From contig NW_027017957.1 in the NCBI RefSeq assembly GCF_032854445.1, positions 312,001-376,000 on the forward strand: a stretch of DNA of 64,000 bases, written 5' to 3'. Shown here piece after piece: positions 21,347 to 32,300 of this stretch. Source of the stretch: Liolophura sinensis. Its lineage: Eukaryota > Mollusca > Polyplacophora > Chitonida > Chitonidae. The position numbers were made by a program, and so were the translations under genes. Positions within the stretch are counted from its first letter, which is position 1; the number at the start of each line of letters is the position of its first letter. The notes beneath the pieces are model-generated. The model was given only the letters and a program-made list of their open reading frames with translations. It made no database searches and was not told where the DNA came from.

Positions 21347-22099
21347 GTATGGTGGACGCAGCCGGTCCCAGGTCTGCGTGCCTGTCTTTAAGCGACTTGG
21401 CTGATGTGTCGAAGTTCGAACTTCAAGGCCAGGAAGGTAAAACCTAGGCCTTCGAGTTTCAAAATGGCAAGCACATCCGCAAAAATATTGCGGGGGGGGG
21501 GGGGGGGGGAAGGGCAAGCCACGTTTGCTTCATTTCAAGATGTCTCATGCTCTGTAGAGCAAGAGCGCAGGTCGCCGTCTGAGGTGATTAAAGAACAGAA
21601 ACTCTCTTTAATTCGCTTTGAAGACCGCTTTGTTCTTACCAGAGCTCGCGATCCCGATTGGTTTGTAGATGTGAAGGTGTTCCCGATGACGGTCCAGACC
21701 ACCGGGGCCCGGGTGAAAAAAGTTTTCAACTCCGGAGCCTCTTTCGTGTCGTGGGTACCAACCAGAGAAATAGCTTTGGGTGGAAGAGGTTACTTTACAC
21801 TATCTGCGGCACCGGGTGTAGAGGCCGTGCGTCTTAGCGCGAAATCCATATCTATGGCCATGCTACGAATAAACCCTGGATCTATACTTATCTTCAACAT
21901 CATATTTGGCGTGGCCTCTCAGCACCGTTCCTCCTTGATTACTGGGGTGAGACTAAAGTGGCCTGCAGAGCACGATGGAAAGGACCTCAGACTTATAATC
22001 AAATTACAGGCCCAGGGCGACCCGGTCATCCGGAGCTCTCTCGAGGATATACGGGTCTTTGCAGGGGGCGATGTCAGTCTCAGTGACATCTATTTATAG
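21343..22099 (+). pseudogene. Beta-rich Polinton protein of unknown function
   Basis: Begins at ATG 21343, which overlaps the previous stop (ATGA). The frame runs MSMVDAAGPRSACLSLSDLA to a TAG at 21445, then on to an 18-bp G run at 21492-21509 that shifts the frame. The remaining 190 residues are open to 22099. They are rich in alternating strands (VDVKVFPMTVQTTGARVKKV, GASFVSWVPTREIALGGRGY, LRINPGSILIFNIIFGV) and end in LSDIYL. No catalytic motif is visible. The chained start suggests co-expression with the upstream gene. A second virion component is possible; I do not recognise it with certainty. Confidence 0.55.
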
Positions 22100-22186
22100 T
22101 CCGGTATAAGACTTCGCAGCTTTCGTGTTAGTATTCCCGATGACGATTTAGAGTTTACCGACGTTGTTGATTCGTAGGACGACAAT

Positions 22187-22848
22187 ATGGGACGACTGTA
22201 TCCAGCGATCAGGGATGAGGACCCGACAATTACTGATGACCACCCCCCTAGCCCCAACAGCGCCGGACGATTTTGGTTGAAAACCCCCCGGAGGGCATGG
22301 CGCACGCCATCGCCTGCAGTATATCAGCGAAATACAGAGGCAGCTTGAATCTGAGCGAGATCCTCCGCCGGGCCTTGTACAAAAAGTACCGAGGCCCTTG
22401 ATTCGGCCATGCTCACGGCCGGTTTTGGGACTAGGGGTTGCAAGCGTGGGACTACTCACAACAATAATTGCAGCCCCTGCTGTCTTGGCCATGGAAGCCA
22501 TGGAAGGCCCTAGCTTGCGGTGTCTTAAATGTCGCCGGAAAATTCGTTAGCCGCTAACTTCACGCAAAAGCCAAGAAACATAACGATATACGGCTGTTGG
22601 CTGAGGCCAAACTTAACAGCATCCGTGCGCATGTATCTACGGCATTATCTCAAGGTGTTATTTCAGACATAGAGTTCAAGCAAATTGTTCAGGAGCTCAA
22701 AAACTACTCTGATCTGAAGCAGGAGATACGCGCCAGGTCTAGTAAGGTATTCAACGCCGTAGAGATTGATGAAAGCACGAAAAAACAGCTTATAGATCGC
22801 GGTCGAAAACTAGCTCGGCAAGAGCTGAAAAACGCTCTTTCCGAATGA
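22187..22848 (+). pseudogene. Polinton protein with one membrane segment and helical C-terminus
   Basis: Starts at ATG 22187 (MGRLYPAIRDEDPTITDDHP). After a break near 22300 a second frame carries a short helical part (ISEIQRQLESERDPPPGLVQ) and a membrane segment (GLGVASVGLLTTIIAAPAVL). After another break near 22550 the C-terminus is intact from about 22570 to 22848 (LAEAKLNSIRAHVSTALSQG, ISDIEFKQIVQELKNYSDLK) and ends in basic helices. The C-terminal block is one I recognise as common in animal Polintons. Function unknown. The arrangement suggests a membrane-anchored protein with a cytosolic or virion-interior helical domain. Confidence 0.65.
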
Positions 22849-22855
22849 TGTTCAG

Positions 22856-22959
22856 GGGAGGTGCCCAGTGTGGGGCTCGAACCCTGGTCCAAAAACGCCT
22901 AGCTCAACCTGTTACCAATTAATCACCATCCTAACCGCGGGCTCCGCTAGCAACCTCCC
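22856..22959 (-). other. tRNA-like segment with A- and B-box-like sequences
   Basis: On the minus strand a perfect 7-bp stem (GGGAGGT/ACCTCCC) encloses an A-box-like TGGTGATTAATTGG and a B-box-like GGGTTCGAGCCCC. The span is 104 nt, the T-stem is weak, and no clear anticodon arm can be drawn, so a working tRNA is unlikely. It lies between two Polinton genes. It could be a tRNA-derived insertion or a polymerase III promoter-like element. Confidence 0.35.
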
Positions 22960-23767
22960 TTGGTGATACTGCAGCTATCTGCGGTGTCGCCGTCGTCGAG
23001 CTCGAAGACGCCGTGGACCGTGATACTGTGGCTGGCGGGCGGCTCCACGATGACCACCTCCATCTCTGAGGAAATGGAGAGACCCATGTTCGAGGCGAGA
23101 ACGGCGTTCATATTGACGATGCCGCTGAAGACCGAGTGGGAGCGGATCAGGTGGACATTGTGCGTCAAACGTGGTGGTCAAACGTTAAAGGCTCATAGGT
23201 GGTCGTCAAACATTAAAGGCTCATAGGTGCGCTTGCCGGTCTTGGCGTCGCGGTGGGCCTTCGTGTAGTCGAAGAATGTGGCCTTTTTGGGGAGGCCCGT
23301 GTCCTTGTCGAACTTCATGTTCGTGCGGCAGATCGGATTCGCCAGCTCAGTACCGGGATCCGTCTTTGCCTCCATCGACACGTGGGTCTGGAAGAGCGGG
23401 ACGATCGTGGTGCTGGGCACGACGACCACGCCGGGTGGGTAGTCCTTACGGCGACCTTGGAGCCGCCTTGGTCGTCTGTCTCGACGCGGTCCTTCCATAG
23501 CTGCACTTTGAGGGTGGGGTGGCGTTCGCGGTGGGCTTTCCTGTATTCCAGGGGTGGGATTTGGCCGACGTGCTTCTCCTTGAGAACTCGCACTACCAGC
23601 CGCCCCTTCTTGCCTGGGTTGGCGGCGTAGGGCCCCATGTGTACTTCGTACCGTTGGGGCCCGGGCGGGCAGAAGGTTTCAATCGAGAAGACCGTCGAAA
23701 GCGGCTTGCCGGAGGCCTTGGCCGCCTCGCAAGCGGCGATGCAGCTCAGCGCAGTCGAAGATGACAT
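22947..23767 (-). pseudogene. GC-rich unrecognised Polinton gene
   Basis: Starts at ATG 23767 (MSSSTALSCIAACEAAKASG). The first part (GPQRYEVHMGPYAANPGKKG, RLVVRVLKEKHVGQIPPLEY, KVQLWKDRVETDD) is open to about 23440. A frame break leads to the second part (VVVPSTTIVPLFQTHVSMEA, ANPICRTNMKFDKDTGLPKK). A 28-bp tandem duplication at 23171 then breaks it, followed by a third part (IVNMNAVLASNMGLSISSEM, SITVHGVFELDDGD). About 250 residues without the breaks. It looks beta-rich. It is higher in G+C than most of the element, and I recognise no family. A capsid accessory protein or an acquired gene are both possible. Confidence 0.5.
23171..23226. repeat. 28-bp tandem duplication
   Basis: Two adjacent copies of a 28-bp unit (gtggtcgtcaaacattaaag type) differing at two positions. 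Because 28 is not a multiple of three, the duplication itself shifts the reading frame of the gene around it. Confidence 0.9.
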
Positions 23768-23867
23768 TAGAACGCCATGTCTGTTTTGTCGTTCTGGTTG
23801 GTGTTCTGGTACGTGTTTCGGCGGGGGATAGACTGAAAGACCGTTGTGTCTTACTGCGACACGAGGA

Positions 23868-23908
23868 GGGGTTGGGGGCCTCTATTTGTTCTGGGGAGGG
23901 CCCCGGGA
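23868..23908 (-). repeat. Extra subterminal GC-rich repeat
   Basis: On the minus strand this reads ggggccctccccagaacaaa followed by tagaggccccc, nearly identical to the subterminal repeat in both TIRs (9767-9800 and 24748-24778), but it lies inside the element. It has the same orientation as the right-TIR copy. Confidence 0.8.
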
Positions 23909-23925
23909 GTAGGGTTGTTGCCTCA

Positions 23926-24185
23926 TTAGCTCGGGCACCGGATGGGCTCGGGGTGCTCCACCGAAGCGCACACGTCGTTGGTGAAGAGCTTTAGCACGAG
24001 CAGCCAGCCCACGTGGACACGGCCGTCTTCAAACATGCTGTGGGTGACTTCTTTGTAGCCTTACATGTCTTGGCACCGTGCTGACTAACTTTGCCCAAAA
24101 AGGCCGGCCGTCCGCGGACGGTGGGTTGGTCGTTTCCAGCGCCTGCGCCGCCTGAGTGGGAGATACCATGATGATGATGATTCAT
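23926..24185 (-). pseudogene. Small His/Gly-rich Polinton frame
   Basis: An open frame from ATG 24185 with a His run (MNHHHHGISHSGGAGAGNDQ) and a basic middle (RGRPAFLGKVSQHGAKTCKA) ends at 23991. A second overlapping frame (MFEDGRVHVGWLLVLKLFTN to TAA 23926) looks like the true continuation after a frame break near 24065. About 85 residues overall. It starts just inside the right TIR boundary, preceded by another copy of the cggctatcgaaatttc leader. No family recognised. Confidence 0.4.
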
Positions 24186-24201
24186 TGTATGCGCTGTATA
24201 C

Positions 24202-24635
24202 CTAATAAGAAATTTCGATAGCCGCCAGCTGTTTGAACTCGTCCAAAAAATCCTTTTGCCTCCGCTGCATTTCACGCGTCTGGACATTATTATATCCGCA
24301 GGCCATGCTAAGCTGAAATCGGTTTTTAACGCCCCGGCCACAGCGAATACATGGCTGGGTGCCAGGACCTTTCGCAGATGGTATAGGTGGAAGCCGCAGT
24401 AATCCACCAGACAACTCTTACCACAGAGCTTCCGTAGAGCCGATGAGAAGCCACCGGCAATTATTGAGACTCTTTGGCATTTGTTTTCTTGCTTCCCTGC
24501 CGTTTTATACTTGTCGAGGAACCCCGGCAATTCTTCCAAGGCAATGCGTGACCGTGGGTACCTAGGCCGCACGCCTAAGGAGCGCCTCATACTCCTCCCG
24601 TAGTGCTGGTGCTTTTTTTTTTTGGTGATTGGTCA
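24202..24635 (-). pseudogene. TIR-encoded zinc-binding protein, right copy
   Basis: Counterpart of the gene at 9893-10291, read inward from ATG 24635. It keeps the leader domain and the cysteine-rich half (PCIRCGRGVKNRFQL). It lacks the TAA seen in the left copy but has small indels near 24592, 24490, 24430 and 24370 that change frame. One Cys of the last knuckle is Ser here (QLSMACG). Its end (DFLDEFKQLAAIEISY) runs through a leader-module sequence and stops at 24202. That the two TIR copies carry different lesions shows they decayed independently. Confidence 0.7.
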
Positions 24636-24878
24636 TTGTACTCGCCGTTGTGCAACATTTACCGTAATGCCTAGTGGTGGTGTTTCTCTAATAAGAAATT
24701 TCAATAGCCACCAGACCCTCCGCTGGGGGGCTGGGGGGGGGGGGGGGCTCTATTGTTCTGGGGAGGGCCCCAAGGGGGGCGTGCTCCAAGAACTTCTGGA
24801 CCTCGCCGGGAATGGGGGCTGGGAGCTTCTATTTACCAAGGGGAGGGTGTGCCAGAAACCCTCCTTCCCTATACTACT
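24202..24878 (-). repeat. Right terminal inverted repeat
   Basis: About 677 bp, the inverted match of 9661-10323, ending ATACTACT. It contains a 15-bp G run at 24733 that replaces a shorter, mixed sequence in the left arm. Confidence 0.93.
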
Positions 24879-24883
24879 TAGCC
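24879..24883. other. Right target-site duplication (TAGCC)
   Basis: Matches 9656-9660 exactly and directly abuts the right TIR, fixing the element boundary. Confidence 0.75.
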
Positions 24884-27800
24884 TTAGCGCTCCTTTAGTG
24901 TATTTGGGCTTCAGGTGGCGACCTTTGTCAGCCTAAATTCAAGCAGATGATTCTAGAAATTATCACCGTTGAATGACATTTTAAGTGTCCACATCGATCA
25001 CGTATTTAAGGCAACCCTATGGATCAAGATGGCGGCCGAAGTTGGATAGGCATTGAATATGTCTTTTGAGTCAATTTGTGGGGTTGTCATGGAGTTTGTA
25101 TAGGCCTGCCTGAGAACAGGGTAGTTAATTTGTAGGAACATTTGTTTCACGTGGACCAATACTGGTGAAGTTTTAATGCTCGTCTGAACATTCGAACATT
25201 GTACATTCGACACATTTTGTGTGCTCTCCCTGTCTTAAACAAGTCACTGACAATATTCATGCTACTACTCAAACGATAGAAGGAGTAAACATTTGACATA
25301 TTGTCCTATTTCTTGATGTGAACAGGCGTCACGGTAGAACATAATATGGCATTTGCATCGCAAATGTAGTGGTTTGTATGGGTGTCTTATGCAAAGTCGG
25401 GATGGTGCAGTGAGACACAGCTTTACAAGATCCAGGCCAAATAATACTGTGCATTATTTCACCATGTAATGCTGATTTTGCGGCCTCTGTACATCAAGTA
25501 CTCCATCATACTGTAATTTCCAGAACACGAATGTGCACTATATGAAGATTCGTTAAAGAGAAATAACACGGTCACCTCATAACTATCGTTTAGTAATGGT
25601 TAAACGACGTGTGAAGGGTAATATCTCAATAAATGTGCACACCGCAAGGCTGTTTCTGTCAACATCATGCATATTATGGCTGCATAAAAGATCTGATTTT
25701 AAACTTCCGGACGTTGAAACTTTGCTCCCTTTACCCACCTCAGTGCGTAAACGTTTTGTTAAAATGACCACCGTGTACTAGTTTCAGTTAGTGGGTATAT
25801 ATTAGTTTAAGTAGTTTGTATTTGAAACTAACGGAATAGAAATAAAAAAAAGCATAATCACATTCGAGCTGAATAGACTGTGTTCATTTATGGAAGACCC
25901 TTATAGATTTTGCAAGCGCAGATTCGCTGGTTGTGGTACCGACTGACGAGAGGCATTTTGCGTTTAGACCAACTATGTTATTATGGTTGAGTGTTGTGTT
26001 CAGTTCTCGTTGATTCAGTCTCACTCTTCGTGGCCGAAAGCAAACAACGCGAGTTGATACACCAACGAGGTTCACACAATGTTATAACAGGTTAAGCTCA
26101 ATATACCTCCTTTAATGGAATTGAAGAACTACGTGTATGCCTGTTTGCGATGTTTATATCACTATGTAGTTTATTGTGAAACTCATTCCCGTCGCTTAGG
26201 TTACCTATTTCAAAATCATGAATTTGTCCTGCCTTTATTTATCTACAAGCGTGGCCGCTTTTCCTCTGTCAAAAGGAAATATCACAAGTTTGGTGTGAAA
26301 AAGTATTAAATGCAATTATCTACACATCTTTAAGCATTTTACACGAACAGCCATAGAATAAAATGACAAGAGCTACGCGTCACCATTTGCCAATAATCAC
26401 ACATCCGTCGCTGCTCTGTTTTTACCCTTCATACTTTAACCTTTGGTTTCGTTGTAAATGTAAATTCGTCGGCCGTTGTACAGCCTCTCTTTCAACAACT
26501 TAAAAGTCACTTCAAAAATTTCTTCGAATCTTAATCTGTGCAGTATAGTGCACTGCTCATTGTTTTAATTTTGTCCTTTTGAAGTAAAGCATCAGATAGT
26601 TTAAACACCATTTTCTCGTCAGGACACTACTTTCTTACAAAATCTTACAAAGTGTACATGTTATCTAAACTACCTGAAGGTACATCTGTCTAATCACAGT
26701 TATTTCAACAGGTGGGGTAATCACATTAGTTGATCTTTTCATACTACCATGTAAAACCTTACGGCATTGTTTGCGGACGGGGGAATTGGCCACTGAATGA
26801 AATCAGCCCGCACTGTTTCCAGTCTTTATCAAAACATGCGTTTAAGGTGCATCAATATCAGTACAGTAATCAAGCCTTTGGTGACTACATTTTGGTGCGC
26901 AATAATTTTACAGTTCAGCGTTAGCTGTATTTGATGTTGGAATGCGGCCTTCTGATGTGTACGAATTATTCGAGAATATTACTAGCCAAGAACCTCTTAA
27001 CTTGACTTTACTTACAAGTTAATGGTCATCCATTTTTCTTGTTTTGTAGTCATTCCACTATAAATTTGTCCCAAGCTGACCTAACTGTCTCACTCGATGT
27101 CTGTCTTGTAGCAGGTTTCTGTCATTTGTTACCTGTTTTTGTTTTTTATTAGGGTCATGAATTTAAAATATAAAAATGGTTTAATGTCGGATTTCCGGCT
27201 TAGTTTCTTATCCTTCTCGATTTTAAAAATCAGGTTAGGATTTGGAGGCGCCAAAATTTATTGACATGGCTTGTCTGCTGTACTTATTACCATGGTTAAA
27301 ACAGATTATTATTCTAAAACATTGTAATATGACTTTTCACTTGTTAATTGTTAAGGAAGGTAATTGCGTTAAACTGATACTTTTCCACGCTGGAGTTCTT
27401 CAGGATGCACATCCAGCCATTTGTTTGCTTTATTGCTCTCCCTGATTTTCATGAAAATGACACTTGCCTAAAATTACTAAATATACTCATTAGGGCATGC
27501 CGCATATCAACATTTGTCTCTTTATGCAACCATGACAATGATACTTTCAAAATGTATAATAATTTGTTGAGACAAGATTATCACGTATAGAATGCAAAAT
27601 GTGTGCCACAACATGTCAAACAACAATCGGGGCCAAATGGCCGACGGTAAAATACAAACATTTGGTCCAAAATTAATCACTCTGCAACACCTGAATTTCA
27701 TCGCGTTTCAAGGTCACACATAAGTTTATGGTGTAAACAACCAATTTTGTTCCTAGTGTTGTAATATGTTATTTAAACATTTTGAAGTGTTAAGTTTTGT

Positions 27801-27990
27801 AATGTGTATATTAGTTCTAATTACTATTTCCCGAGCAGTTTCGAAGGCCTTAGAGTTTTACTTTGTAATTAAAATTCTTTACAGTGGTGTTTATGTAAAA
27901 GTGGCTTAGAGCTGATGTGATTGATTGGTACGAAACAGGCATTTATACGTTTACTGAATAAGATCTTGAAATAGAAATGGATTTCTTAAA
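24884..27990. other. Intronic/intergenic sequence, nothing recognised
   Basis: AT-rich host DNA right of the Polinton. No exon, RNA gene or repeat could be supported. By inference it is part of the large intron of the leftward Ig gene. Confidence 0.45.
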
Positions 27991-28036
27991 ACACACACAC
28001 AAGCGCGCGCACACACGTACGCACATATACACGCAC
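27991..28036. repeat. CA-rich microsatellite
   Basis: A short degenerate run of CA/CG/TA dinucleotides (acacacacac, agcgcgcgca, cacacgtacgcacatataca). Confidence 0.8.
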
Positions 28037-28794
28037 GGGATCAGGAGGAAAGTAACAGTGTCGAAAAAAGAGTGCAAGAGTGCTTGACGTTTAACGTCGT
28101 ACTTATCAAAAAAAGACCAAAACTTTTAAAGGTAAATATCTCTTTCTTTCTGGGGTAATAGTTGGGATATATATTGCAGCTAGATTTTCAATACCCTGCA
28201 TTCAGGCAATAACATCAACATACAGGCGTCGATATATGCTCTACATATCATTCTCAAAGCGTAGAAAGTCTCCAGCTGTCTTTAACGATAGAAAAGTAAT
28301 CGGTTCTGAAATATTCGTCGGTCTATTTTAGATGACGTCAACGAATCAAAAGGAAAGAAAATATACAAATCCAAATTGTCCAGGCCCCGATTTTTAGGAT
28401 TGTCACCAACATGACGTTAAACGTTTTTCCTTAAGGTTAAACAAAGCAGAACTCACGATGTATTTAGGTGATGTGATAACTGCAGCCTCTATTGCCACTA
28501 TAACAATCGCCACCGTTAGTTTTCTTGTTGTGGTCTTGGTTATGTTAGTCTTCATGGGCTTCATACTATTCCAGTGGAGTTTGTGATGGGCGTAAGCTGG
28601 CACACACTGAGACGTCAGTGACGTTGTTAGTCCCAATTAGTGAGGCTCTTGAGATCAACCATCAACGTATCATTAAGGAACGAGCAAAAGTATCCCCACA
28701 CCCTATCAGTGCCAACACAACAAGATGGGACACACAATGTCTCTAAACAGGTCTTGGTTTCATCGCACTAAGTACATTTTCAACATATTGGTCA

Positions 28795-29090
28795 AATATG
28801 GGCCCCATAAAATCTAAATTACATGGGTATTTATTCGGTTTAACCATGTGAGTCCAAAAATGGGTGAATGTGGGAAGATATCTTCCTTTTACCCAATTTT
28901 GCCAATAAGGAACCCATATGGGACGTTAATGAAAAAAATAACTGGAATTTTCTCGTATTCTACTCATGTGGGCCTCATACCGGATATACTCGAACAAGCC
29001 CATGCCCAGATGCCCAGATCACGCCCATATGGAACCCATTTAGGAGTACAATCTGGGACTGGGACAATGTATGTCCATAAAGACTAACAT
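28795..29090. repeat. Segment rich in CCATATGG-like words
   Basis: Contains repeated words such as cccatatgg, acccat and tgggac on both strands (atgggcccca, aacccatatggg, cgcccatatggaacccattt). It resembles a dispersed low-complexity repeat of invertebrates, but no unit or ends could be fixed. Confidence 0.35.
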
Positions 29091-32000
29091 AGCCAACACC
29101 ATAACAGGAAAACCAGTGGAAGCGATTGTATTCCGGGAGACCAAACCAGGGAACATCAGAGACCAGGGCTTTGTAATCCCCAAAGCTTACGACGACATAA
29201 TTCTTGATGTACCCCGTTAATCCGTCAAATCTATCCTGTAATAACATTGTGTTTTCCATTTTGTTTGAGATCATACAAGTTTCTTTGTTTGCTTGTTTGT
29301 GAAGTTATAATATCAATAACCATACACTAGAGGCATATAGGTTAGGATTTTGATTGTATCTTAACGTGCTTGACTACGATGTTAGTATGTAAATCAACCT
29401 TGCAAAGAAATACATCAGAAGTCGTTATCCATATGGACACACGATGATGCCAGTTGCATTTTGCAGGTAATCGCGGATCTGTATTTACAATTTCTCGTCG
29501 CGATTTCTTTGTCCAAGAAACTAGTTTATTCTTAACTTTTGTACCTAACGTTGACAAACTGGTATTTAAAACATGACAAATAAGATTCCCAAATGTTTGA
29601 TGCAACAGGCGGGTACAATGCAATTAATTTTACCTCTGCCTAAGTCGCAACAGCTCTATATGTTTTTCATTCCCCGTTATACTAAAGGACTTAGTTTTGA
29701 TTTCTGGTTAGTCTTTCCCTCATGTTGCACACCTACATGTAGCATATTCCCTATTAGTATTGTGTGCATGTAAGAAAAACGAGCCCAAAATAGTCAAAGA
29801 ACAGTACAAATGTAATGCAACTATTCGGAGATCCATTATAACATGATATGAAATTATCCACTCAAAATTATTTTCAAAATATCAGGTTGGGTGGCGACAG
29901 ATGTATTTCGGTTGTCGGCCTTGAATGATAAAAAAAACATACATGAAAAGATGCGAGAAAGAAGATATTTTAACTGTCTCCATAACCTCTCATCGGTGGT
30001 ATAAATGCTATTAAACCCTGTACCTTGACCCAAACCTTTACCAGGCTGAAGTAAGTTATTTATCCCCTATTCCGGATCGACTAACTCCCTTGTGCCAAGA
30101 TAAGCTACAAGTAACACACTATGTACACTAAATCAACTCCTCAAACTCGTTCAATCATTTATATCTACATTGTTGTGGGTTTCCAGGGGTCAATACGCCC
30201 CAAACAGGCAATAACGAAATTAGTGAACTAATAAGTTTTACATTTATTTATTGTTTATGTCCCGTTCCACAGTCGTATGACTGGTTCAATCAATTCTTAA
30301 GTTAAAGCCATAAGAATATAAATTAATAGGGGGCTTGCGTCACTAAAAACTTTTAAGTGAGTGTGGCTATATTCCTTCTCTATCGCCATATAACCAGGTA
30401 AAATTGACTCTGAGATAACTCTTTGTTGAAACACAGCCCTAGGAATTACTGGCTATTCCCATTCCGTCACCAATTCAATCGCCTCTTGGATACGTTTTCG
30501 GGTTTGTAGTAGTCACTAGGCCCCAATCATGATAAAATATTTCCTGAACCAGTACGTTTTGAGATGAATTACCCAATCTACCACCATCTACCGTCATCAG
30601 TCATAACATACTAGATTAGTCGGGGTCATCAAGGTGCACGAGGCCCCAGAATATCACATATTACATAAAATATAATATACTGAACCATCAGGCTTTAACG
30701 GCAATTTATCGATGTACTCTCATCATGACAGCATACAACTAGTAACCAATCAACTCTTTCACTCTTCTTCATACCAAAACATCCGTAAGAAGTTAGTGGG
30801 AGCTATACAGTTCTTATCACTCCTGGCTTCAAACAAGTTCACATACCGGTCAGACATGATTTCCGTGCTTTCCGATAAGTAGCACCAAAAAGAAATACCA
30901 CAGCTAGCGGCAGGGAGAGCTTAAATTATTTGTGTCTTCCACATAACCACAAACATTATTCCTTCTTTACAGAAGAGACAAGCATTTTATAGCATATATT
31001 TCGGCGCTTCCCAATGTCACATATCTAAACATTCGTAATCTACCATATCTCCTTGAAAACTCAAAATAATTCTTATGAAAACAACATATACACAAACCAC
31101 CGAGTATTTAGGATTCAATTATTATGTCCTGAGAAATACAATGGACAACCGTTTCAAATTTCTGTCTATTTCTGATATGCTTAAATTATCAGGTGGCCAT
31201 CTAGGCCACAACATATGAAGTCTTTGAAAACATCACTGACCTATAAAACATGCCACTGACACGAAAAATAATTAACTGATTTGACAATGACCTTTGTCCG
31301 AAAATTCCAAAATGTTCGTCCTGGGATACAAAAGGCTGGGGTTTTCTTTCATAGCCATGGTCGTCAGGTTGATAATTAAATAAATTTCTGAATGTTTTAG
31401 CTAATGTCATTATATTACACGGCAATATGTTAGAATTTGTAAGGGTTAAATTAGTTTATAGTATTGCTGCTGTTCTGTTCTGTACATCTCCAGGACATTC
31501 AGGTTCATTTTAATGAGTAGGTGGTTGTTGTGTGTAAAATAGGTACAAAGACAGAGCGAAATTTGCACATTTTATGACAAATGTCATATGTGGATAGTCA
31601 TAATCATAACCTCACTTGTCAACGTTTTGTCAACGTGTTGTCATCGGATTTTACTCGTACTTCTAGTCGACATGAACAATTTCAATTTATATAGACTGAA
31701 TAAAAGTTTTGAATCTGGTGCCGCGTTACATGCATCCTTACTGTACATGTCTGACGAAGCCAAGCTGCCTTCTGCTAAATAACCGTTCTATTAAAGAAAT
31801 CGAAAAGAAATGTCTGATGCCTATGTATGTTCTATGAACTGTCCCTCGAAACTGAACAGTGCGCGAAATAAAGACCTCAATATCGTCATTATGTAGAAAT
31901 TTATTTTCATTCGCTTTAGGTGTTTGACATCGGTTACACACCTGGTAAGCTGTAACATAATAGACCCGAGGGCTAAATCCCCACCCCCCACCCCCGACTG

Positions 32001-32154
32001 TTGTATAACCGATTACCATGGGTAAAACCGGGACCAAAACACCTCAAGCTTAGGTGATGATCCTTACTTATAGAATAAAAAAAATTGTCCTGGTTTGTAG
32101 TGATCGGGAATTAACTCTCATGCCGTTTGCCTTGCATGGTTGTGAAATAGTGAT
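29091..32154. other. Non-coding, nothing recognised
   Basis: AT-rich. No exon with splice sites, RNA gene or repeat family was identified. Confidence 0.4.
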
Positions 32155-32300
32155 TTATTTATTTATTTGATTGATGTTTTACGCCGTACTCAAGAATATT
32201 TCACTCATACGACGGCGGCCAGCATTATGGTGGACGGAAACCGGAAGAAAACCCACGACCATCCGTAGGTTGCAGACAGACCTTCTCACTTACGGCCGTG
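32155..32300 (-). repeat. SINE copy, 5'-truncated, minus strand
   Basis: Reads from the plus strand as atttatttattt tail, gttttacgccgtactcaaga core, acgacggcggccagcattat and the central ccacgaccatccgtaggttg block. It is the same family as 52411-52680, inverted. Confidence 0.9.

Larger units (their letters stand above)
9661..24878. mobile_element. Polinton/Maverick element, full length but decayed
   Basis: A 15,218-bp element bounded by long terminal inverted repeats beginning AGTAGTAT and ending ATACTACT, with a matching TAGCC on both sides. It carries the hallmark Polinton set: family-B DNA polymerase, retroviral-type integrase, packaging ATPase and major capsid protein, plus lineage genes. 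It is visibly richer in G+C than its AT-rich surroundings. Nearly all genes have stops or frame breaks, so it is not expected to move on its own. It appears to sit in a large intron of an Ig-superfamily gene on the minus strand, with its polymerase on the plus strand. No cysteine protease gene was found. Confidence 0.95.

Noticed and set aside
28403-28636. Minus-strand frame with a hydrophobic stretch, considered as a membrane exon of the Ig gene
   Set aside because: The hydrophobic run is short and no acceptor or donor fits the phase 1 pattern of the neighbouring exons.
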